In this document: piece after piece, positions 56,944-64,000 of the stretch | Layout of the letters: each line of letters starts with the position of its first letter | Position numbering within the stretch: the stretch's first letter is position 1 | NCBI GenBank assembly: GCA_001910725.1 | Contig: MJGA01000007.1 | Location: forward strand, 620,001-684,000 | Source of the DNA: Phanerodontia chrysosporium | Lineage: Eukaryota > Basidiomycota > Agaricomycetes > Polyporales > Phanerochaetaceae | Direction of reading: 5' to 3' | DNA: 64,000 nt | Notes under the pieces: generated by a model | The model's database searches: none | The model's input: only the letters and a program-made list of their open reading frames with translations | Told to the model about the DNA's origin: nothing | Made by a program: the position numbers and the translations under genes

Positions 56944-59301
56944 GGTGGCCGACGAGGAGGATGACGGTGGAAAACAGCAAGAGGGCAATTATTCGCGCGG
57001 GCGCGCCTCCAGCGGCAGACACGCGAATGTCACAGTCACATGCCGATCGTGGGAACCCACGGTTGATCCGGCTCGCGTGGCGTGCAGGCACCATCCTCCG
57101 CCCCGCGAACGTCTCTCGCCGTAACAGCCGTCAACGACAGTCGGAATTTAGACACTCGCAGACTTCACCAGCCTTTAGGCCGTATTTACAGCGTGTAGAA
57201 GCCTACATGCATGGCTATGCTTCTTTCTCTACAGGCGAACGGAGGTTACCTCTGCGGCCTTTGTCTAGAGCGCTGGTTCCGGTATCAGTAACCCACTGTC
57301 ACTTGTTATTCGTTTCGAGAGTGATGATTGCAGGCTGTTTGTCAGGATTACTATCATTAATCGGGTCTTTTAACGTTTTCACTGCAGAAATGGTGCAGCT
57401 CCGTGCCTTCACATTCGAGCACTAAAATACCTGGCCTATACACTGGCATATGGTGCACCTTTGACTAAATCCACGTAATATTTGCCAGAAAATGAACGAG
57501 AGGTGCCCTCTTTTAATGCACCTGCTCTGCGGGACCAGTCTTTGAAAAGGTCACACATCAGTCACAGCGAGATTTGAGCAGCCCGATGCCGCGAAACGGC
57601 CAGCGCCTCCGCCAGGTTTGGAAGGCTTCGTCACGCCATGCATCAACCAGCTGTTCACGACTCTTTTCGTTTTAATCCACACCATCCACACGCGTCGCCT
57701 GTATAATACCGTAACAGAAGTCTTCTAGGTACGTCTAAACAGCCATACAGAAATCCTGAATTATTTGGCCAAGTGGAAAGTGCTGGCACCGGTGTTTTCA
57801 CGCGGAACACATTTAAAAAGACCCGATTAATGATAGTAAAGACGCTACTGGACTGCAAAATTAAGGCTTCTACGTCGATTGCATAGAGACTCCATTGCAA
57901 TCGCGGCGACTCCTTGCCGGCATGTACAGCTCCAGCACCTCTATCTGTATCGAAGGCTCTTGTGCGCTGCCACTAGCACACCGTTTTCGTACTTTTCCGT
58001 AGCTTCTCAGAGGATCTCACGGTGTATATGGGCCTTAATTGACGGCAAACGCGCAACGCTGGCGGCTCTGGTGCAGCCAGCACACGGCCGCTTTCCAGTT
58101 TACCCGGATCTGGCCGTCTCCCCAGTGTTCCAACTTCGTAGAGTAGGGATACGATTGGTCTGATAAGTAGTGCAGCTGGAGGGTGCATAGGCTTCTCGTA
58201 CAAGGTACGGACATTCCCCCTCCTGCGCATCTTGCCATCTCTTACACAGGACTACCGCAGCACGGCGCACAGAAGACTGCAGAGACTCAGTGCGCGCCCT
58301 CTCCACAGACATTTTTGATGGCATATTGGTGCTCCTCAACGTCTTCCATATTGTTTTTGTTTTAATTTATTATTATTGTTATCATGATTGATGGCGTTCC
58401 ATGAGTCGTATGTGGAGATGCATTCTTTGACCGAGCAAGGCGGTCGATGCAATGGCTTGACGGGGAGGGATGCTGAGGCGGACAACGGAACTCAGAGGTG
58501 TGATCTGAATCACTCAGTGTCGAAGTTGTATTGTCTACCGGAAGGGTTGGACTTCGAGTATCATCGAATCTGCTCAGTACTTCCTTCCTTCCGCGGCTCG
58601 CTATACATTCTGCCCTTGCTACGTTGTCCCAAACGATAGAGGTAGATGCTAAGGTAAAGAATAAACATCATGATGCTAGTGTTTCAGCCCAGACTGACTG
58701 CGATCGCTGCAGATGCAGTAAGCGCCTGCCAGTATGCAAGAGGGTACCGCCGCGGTTACGAATCGACGTCTGAGGACCGCACAGGTCAAGATATATTCTG
58801 CCCTTGTCTGCAACCTCCATAAGCTCCTTTCGACGTCCTGCCGTCATGCCCTCCCTCCGTGACCCCTCCCGCCCTCTGTCGCTGTCTGCTGCGTTGCCCA
58901 CGACGGCAGGGTCGATGCTGACAGACTGCTGATTAGCTAAGAGCCGCGCGGCAACGGCGTCGCCCGCCGTTCCGGAGGCCTCGACCGGCAAATTGAGGTC
59001 GTTTCGGTGAGTGCGCTCAAGAGTCTCTGCATGATGACGCTTCGCTAACTCGTTCTTTCACAGTGTAGATTCTTCATGTGTAGACAGCAGTGTCTTATAA
59101 TGCTCAACAAAATTTCTTTGGATTTCTGCGCGGTCTCGTCAGAGCGTTGACGACTGCAGTACTTTGAGTGACATGCGGGCGAGCCCCGGCCGCTGGCTGA
59201 ACCTCAGCGGGCTTCCTCTCGGCCGTGGGCAGGCGCAGAGACGAAAGTCGCGCGATTCCTCCCGAGCTTGACTCACCCTCTGCCACGTTTGCTCCCCACC
59301 C
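56944..59301. promoter_or_regulatory. Long divergent intergenic region (about 2.36 kb) before the P-type ATPase
   Basis: Lies between opposed ATGs. Open frames are short and unconvincing on both strands. AT-rich stretches occur near 58350-58380 and TTATAAT at about 59094-59100. No mobile element ends seen. Confidence 0.4.
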
Positions 59302-62300
59302 ATGTCCCCCTGTTGTAGCGGTAGCGGCCGCGCTCAGAACGATACTGCCCTCCCCAAGACCAAGGAAGAAATGACAAATGAGAAAGACAAAGGTGTCTGT
59401 TGCACTGGAACCGAGTGTGGCTGCGATAGTGAGTGCAAAATTGGTTTCTTCGTAATTACCAGCAGATGCTGAAGACTGGAGTAAGATACCTGCATAGACC
59501 AGCTAGCGAGGACTATCTGCGCCAATGATGACGATCATCTGCACGTTTCGGACACTGACGACACGGAGAAAGACTCGCTGGCTTCAGATGAGACGTGTAA
59601 ATGCGAAGGTGGGCAGATACCTCAGCATTGACAGAAATACATCTTCTCTGACGCATATATGCAGAAGATGACCAGAAGATTACCCTCCCCGAACTATCAC
59701 TCCACCCCAGCCCAGTCCTGATGCCTCTGTGCTCGACAATCAAGTGCATAGCTGCGGATTGCGCAAGCGGAAGGTCGCCAAGGCTGGCAAGGACCTCCCG
59801 AAGGAGGCCTGCGGCGAGCACAAGTCTCTTGCTCGAAAGCGGCAGCAAGCCACCCTCTCTGCCTTCGGCTGCGTGTGCAAGGCTCTCCTCGCTCGAGGCG
59901 TTCAGTCATGCTGCTCTGCCTCCCCTCGCGTCCCCATCACATCGACGGTGACCGCCTCCTTGGTCAGCCTGCGTAACGCCCTGAATAGCAAGGCCTCTCT
60001 ATCGTCGTGTTGTGAAGATGGTGCCTGTGGGAAGAGTTCCACTCGGGCATCCTCCCATCACTCTGTCGACTCCTCTTGTGCCGGAGGATGTTGCAAGAAC
60101 GCCGATGCACTCGACATCCAGCCCATCCCTCGCAAGTCTCGGGCCTCATTGGACTCGTGCTGTGGCGGATTATGCAAGAGCGGCCGAGACGTCGGTGGCG
60201 TAGCCTCCGTTAGACAGCCTCGTGTGTCCATTGACTCCTGCTGCGCTGACGGCCGCTGCACCAATGTCAAAGCCCAGAACCCCTCACTGCACAACTCTCG
60301 GGCTTCACTGGGCTCATGCTGCGCCAACTCCTGCTGCGACAAAGGAAAAGCTGACGAGGTCGATGTCGAGAAGCGAGCGCTCGTTGCTGAACCTGCCAAG
60401 GATGCGAATCGCTGCGTTCTTGCGGTGAAGGGCATGACATGCACGGGCTGCGAGAACAAGCTCATCCGCGCGCTGCGTGCCCAGCCCGCCATCAGCAACA
60501 TTAAGACGAGCCTCGTTCTCTGCCGCGCCGAATTTGACTACAGCTGCGATGCCGAGGACCTGCCCGCCCTCATTCAAGCTATACAGAAGCGCACCGGGTT
60601 TACGACGGAGCAGATTGCGGCGACATCTGCCGCTCGTGCTCTCGAGGTCGCGACGCCGATGCCCGCCAAGATGCTACAGATGGCCGCACCGCTTGGCGTT
60701 GTACAGGTCGTGAAAGTCAAGAAAGACGTCGTTCGCATCGTGTATGACCCGCACGTCATCGGTGCTCGCGATGTCATGGCGTTCTACGACACCTGTTCTC
60801 CAACTTTGGCTCCCGAACCACAGGATCCTGCTCTCACTGCTGGCGCGAAGCACATCAAGATGCTCCTTCTGCGGACCATTCTTTCATCGCTGCTGACAAT
60901 TCCCGTTCTTGTCATGGCATGGGCTCCTCTCCCCGATCACTCCACTGCCTATGCATCTCGTCTCTTGTGCTCGCTACTCTCGTCCAGGTCTTCATCGCCG
61001 GTCCGTTCTATAGCAACGCTTTCAAGAGCCTGGTCTTCTCTGGTCTGATCGAGACGGATCTCCTCATCGTCCTCAGCACTACCACCGCATACATCTACTC
61101 CCTTGTCGCGTTCGCCTACGCAATGGTCGGCCGCCCGCTAGACGGTGGATCCTTCTTCGAAACGAGCACACTGTTGGTAACACTGATCATGTTCGGTCAA
61201 CTCGCAAGTGCCCTCGCCCGCCAACGCGCGGTAGCAGCGATCTCGCTTCGATCACTCCAGCAGACCATCGCGGTCATCGTCAAGACGCACCCCGACGGCC
61301 GCACGACAGACGAGACGATCGACGCGCGGTTACTGCAGTACAACGACACCTTCCGCGTCCTCCCCGACTCGTCCGTGATCACCGACGGACAGGTGCTCGC
61401 AGGCACGAGTGCGGTCGACGAGGCGATGCTGACCGGCGAGGCTGCGCCCGTCGAGAAGCGCGTGGGCAGCGACGTGCTCGCAGGCACACGCAACGGCCCG
61501 GGAAGCCTCGTCGTGCGCGTGACGCGTCTCCCCGGCGAGAACACGCTCAGCGCGATCGCGGACATGGTAGACGACGCCCGCTTCTCGCGCGCGCGCGTCC
61601 AGGGGCTCGTCGACCGTGTCTGTGCGTGGTTCGTCCCTGCCGTGCTCGCCCTGGCAGTGATCACCCTCGCGTCTGGATTGCCATCGGCGTGTATGTGCGC
61701 AAGGAAGGCCGCGGCGCGGCGGTCGTCCGTGCTGTGACGTATGCCATCGCCGTCCTCGCGATTTCGTGTCCTTGTGCGATTGGGCTGGCGGTCCCGATGG
61801 TGGTCCTCGTGGCCGCGGCGTTGCTGCGCGGCTAGGGCTTGTGTTCAAGGCGGCGACTACGATTGAGGTGGCGCGGGAGGTTACACACGCGGTGTTTGAC
61901 AAGACGGAACCTTGACTACCGGGCAGCTCGAGGTTGCAAAGGCCGAGATCGTCAAGGAGAACATCATGCACACCTCGTTGAAGACGAGATCAGTGATCAT
62001 GGCTCTGGCATCAATCAGCAAACACCCAGTTGCTCGGGCTGTCGCTACTTACCTTGCTGTGAATGGCGAAATCTCTGGCGCCGAGGTCGAGAATCTCGAG
62101 GAGGTTACTAGCAAAGGTGTGCAAGGTACTCTTGCAGGCAAGCTGGTCCGGGGTGGTAACGCGAAGTGGCTTGACCTGGAAGCACACCCATCCGTCCAAC
62201 CCCTATTGGAGGCTGGTTACACGACCTTCTGTGCCACCTACGACAACGAGCTCCTCGCCGTGTTCGGGCTCTCTGACAGCATCCGCCCAGAAGTCCCTGC

Positions 62301-62838
62301 ACTGCTACACACTCTTGCCGCACACAACATCGCAGTCTCGATTCTGAGCGGCGACCACGCCGCAGCTGTCTCCCGTATCGCCTCCACCCTCGACGTCCCT
62401 GCCGAGCGCGTGCGCGCGGGCTGCCTGCCCGCCGACAAGGCCGCGTACATCCGCACGCTCCAGGCGCACGGTGCGTGCGTGCTCTTCTGCGGCGACGGCA
62501 CGAACGACAGCGTTGCGCTCGCACAGGCCGACGTCGGCGTGCACATGGCGGGCGAGGCGGGCGCGTCGGGTGCGGCGGCGTCTGCGGCGGCCGATGCGGT
62601 GCTCATCCGCCCGTCGCTCGATGGTGTCGCGGCCCTTCTCGGCCTCAGCGACGCCGTGCGCCGCCGGATCCTGCTCAACTTCGCGTGGGCGGCCGTGTAC
62701 AATACCGTTGCGGTCCTGTTCGCTGCGGGTGCGTTCGTCAATGTACGCGTCGCCCCTGCGTACGCGGGTCTTGGCGAGATTGTCAGCGTCTTGCCCGTGG
62801 TGCTGATTGCGATGCAGCTGAAGTGGTACTCTGTTTGA
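59302..62838 (+). CDS. PCA1: Heavy-metal P1B-type ATPase, PCA1/cadmium-copper exporter-like (four frame breaks)
   Basis: Metal-exporting P-type ATPase. MSPCCSGSGRAQND starts a cysteine-rich N-terminus with CC motifs: CCTGTECGCD, LSSCCEDGACGKS, SSCAGGCCKN, DSCCGGLCKSG, DSCCADGRCTN and GSCCANSCCDK (to about 60340). One HMA domain follows with KGMTCTGCENKL (60434-60451). Then TM helices, the actuator TGE (about 61431-61439), the CPC ion-binding motif (ISCPCAIG, about 61767-61778), the phosphorylation site VFDKTG and the hinge GDGTNDS (62491-62511). It ends LIAMQLKWYSV. Introns near the 5' end are about 59435, 59610 and so on. One-base losses are seen near 60941-60965, 61665-61671, 61817-61818 and 61906-61907; the last is inside DKTG. 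If these are real, the pump is dead; assembly error is more likely. Confidence 0.87.
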
Positions 62839-63192
62839 AGTCCTGGATGAGACGTGATTCCTTCTTCATAGATATCGAGATGTGTTCTTCGCTGCGTGTT
62901 GGTCTATGCCCCCTCATACTTGCCTGGATAGTCTCTGATTTCGCCTCCCGTTGCCTTGGTTCTGTAAGTATTCTTCAGCCATTGCCTATCTTTGTGTTTG
63001 GATATTTGTCGATCGTGTAACTGTTCGACTGGTGGTGACAATGACAAAATGTTGGTAAGAACTGGCGGAACCAAGTTCAGATCTTGTCACTGTGTGTGGA
63101 CACCACCTTTCCGTAGTCTAGATGCAGACCAACTGTTGTCTGGTATAACGATATAGAGGTATAGGCAGCAGAACATTATTATATAATATCTA
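62839..63192. other. Convergent 3' region, P-type ATPase / membrane protein
   Basis: About 350 bp, AT-rich, with no gene recognised. Confidence 0.45.
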
Positions 63193-64000
63193 TCACTGTG
63201 GGCCATAACCTGAACTAAATTCAACACTGATCTCCCGGGAAAATGATGAGTGACATACCCGAGGAATCCTATTAGAGTCTGAATCAATCCAAGAAAGAAC
63301 GGTATCCATCTGGGCATTCACGGTCAGCGTGGCTCCGCGGCGCGGCGAGAGCGGCCTACGTGGACATGTTGAACTTAGCAGCCTTGAACAGGCCCGCCAT
63401 GACATAGCCGGTCACCGCCGAGCCAACGACTGCACCGCCGACCGCACACGACGCAAAGGCAAACGCGACGAGCAGCGAGAACGTCAGGCGCGAGCGCCGC
63501 TCGTTGTGCCGCGGGCGCGGCGGCCCTTGGTGCACGCCATCCAGCGGGTCAGAGCTGAGCGTCGCACGGTACGCCTTGAGGGGCACGTCTGCGGATGTCG
63601 GGACCGCGTGGTACTTGCGTGGCGCGAGGAAGAGGTACCGCCGGAGCCGCGACTGCTGTGTGAACGTGAGGTTGAGGAAGGCGTACAGCCCGCAGAAGAA
63701 GAAGGCGGGAGTGTAGAAAATCAGGTCCAGTAGAGGGTGAAGCGGTAGATGTCTAATGGAGCCTCAGCTTCGGAAGCAACGAGGATGCAGCGGGTGGCGT
63801 ACCATTCGGGTCGTAGAGATAGTGCCCTTCGGGCTGAATGGGGTCTCTACCCGCGATTGGCTCAATCTCTACGAGGAAGTTGTATAGCGAGGGCCACGGC
63901 GGTGCTGTTCTGCCGGCCTGCATACCCTCAGGACGCGGTGTGAGCGCGGAACGGAGGCCTCGCCTGGAGGCGACGGCGCGGTGATGGTCGTCGACGGCAA
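63193..64000 (-). CDS. Conserved fungal integral membrane protein (partial, 5' end cut by window)
   Basis: The frame is open at base 64000 and reads [29 protein letters not shown], then after an intron [20 protein letters not shown] and [20 protein letters not shown]. After a hydrophilic loop ([20 protein letters not shown]) come three more hydrophobic segments: [40 protein letters not shown] and [20 protein letters not shown]. Splicing removes GTAGGC...CCAG between NMS/T and WIPF, and a last 44-50-nt intron gives the end GFLGYGPQ with stop at 63193-63195. A multi-pass protein with a fungal-conserved feel; I cannot give a function. The N-terminus is beyond the window. Confidence 0.75.

Noticed and set aside
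59700..59735. A frameshift at the start of the P-type ATPase second part (TLPELSLHPSP versus RTITPPQPSPDASVLDN)
   Set aside because: Using the acceptor GACCAG before AAGATTAC joins TGCGAAG in phase 1 and gives a continuous frame, so no missing base is required here.

Overview
This window is nuclear DNA of a filamentous basidiomycete, most likely an Agaricomycete and possibly Polyporales (inference). The genes are tightly packed on both strands and GC-rich. They are cut by many introns of about 45-80 nt with GT..AG ends. The protein set is fungal: Zn2Cys6 regulator, yeast-type amino acid permease, DHA1 and DHA2 drug/H+ antiporters, PCA1-type P-ATPase, and POL1, RSA4, MAK11, ADE1 and ADE16/17 orthologues. 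No viral, prokaryotic, CRISPR, rRNA, tRNA or transposase gene was recognised.

Layout. 1-5.2 kb: mitochondrial Glu-tRNA(Gln) amidotransferase subunit A (cut by the left edge), divergent from the ribosome-assembly WD protein MAK11, then an amino acid permease. 5.2-8.3 kb: about 3 kb with no credible gene. 8.3-18.5 kb: an HMG-box protein, a DHA2 MFS transporter, a Zn2Cys6 transcription factor and a small membrane protein with an in-frame TAG. 18.9-27.4 kb: ADE16/17 (purine synthesis), POL1 (DNA polymerase alpha) and a flavin-reductase-like protein. 28.7-35.9 kb: a DHA1 MFS transporter, a low-complexity protein with a 12-residue repeat, and an EngB/YihA-type GTPase with a 13-nt micro-exon. 36.1-47.3 kb: two paralogous FAD monooxygenases on the minus strand enclose RSA4/Notchless, pirin and ADE1. 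48.6-57 kb: a WDR5/SWD3 orthologue, a GRAM-TBC-EF-hand Rab-GAP and a two-TM membrane protein. 59.3-64 kb: a PCA1-like heavy-metal P-type ATPase with a cysteine-rich N-terminus, and a membrane protein cut by the right edge.

Biological themes are housekeeping: ribosome biogenesis (MAK11, RSA4), purine synthesis (ADE16/17, ADE1), DNA replication (POL1), mitochondrial translation (HER2, EngB-like), chromatin (SWD3), plus transport and detoxification. I see no convincing biosynthetic cluster or dedicated novel system.

The strongest unusual signal is technical or evolutionary. At least ten conserved genes carry isolated one-base losses, mostly in C or G runs, that break an otherwise intact frame. 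Examples are the catalytic Lys-His of ADE16/17, the DKTG motif of the P-type ATPase, the G3 motif of the GTPase and the N-terminus of RSA4. Because essential genes are hit and the losses nearly always shorten a G or C run, uncorrected long-read consensus errors are the simplest explanation. Gene spans below are therefore given across these breaks.
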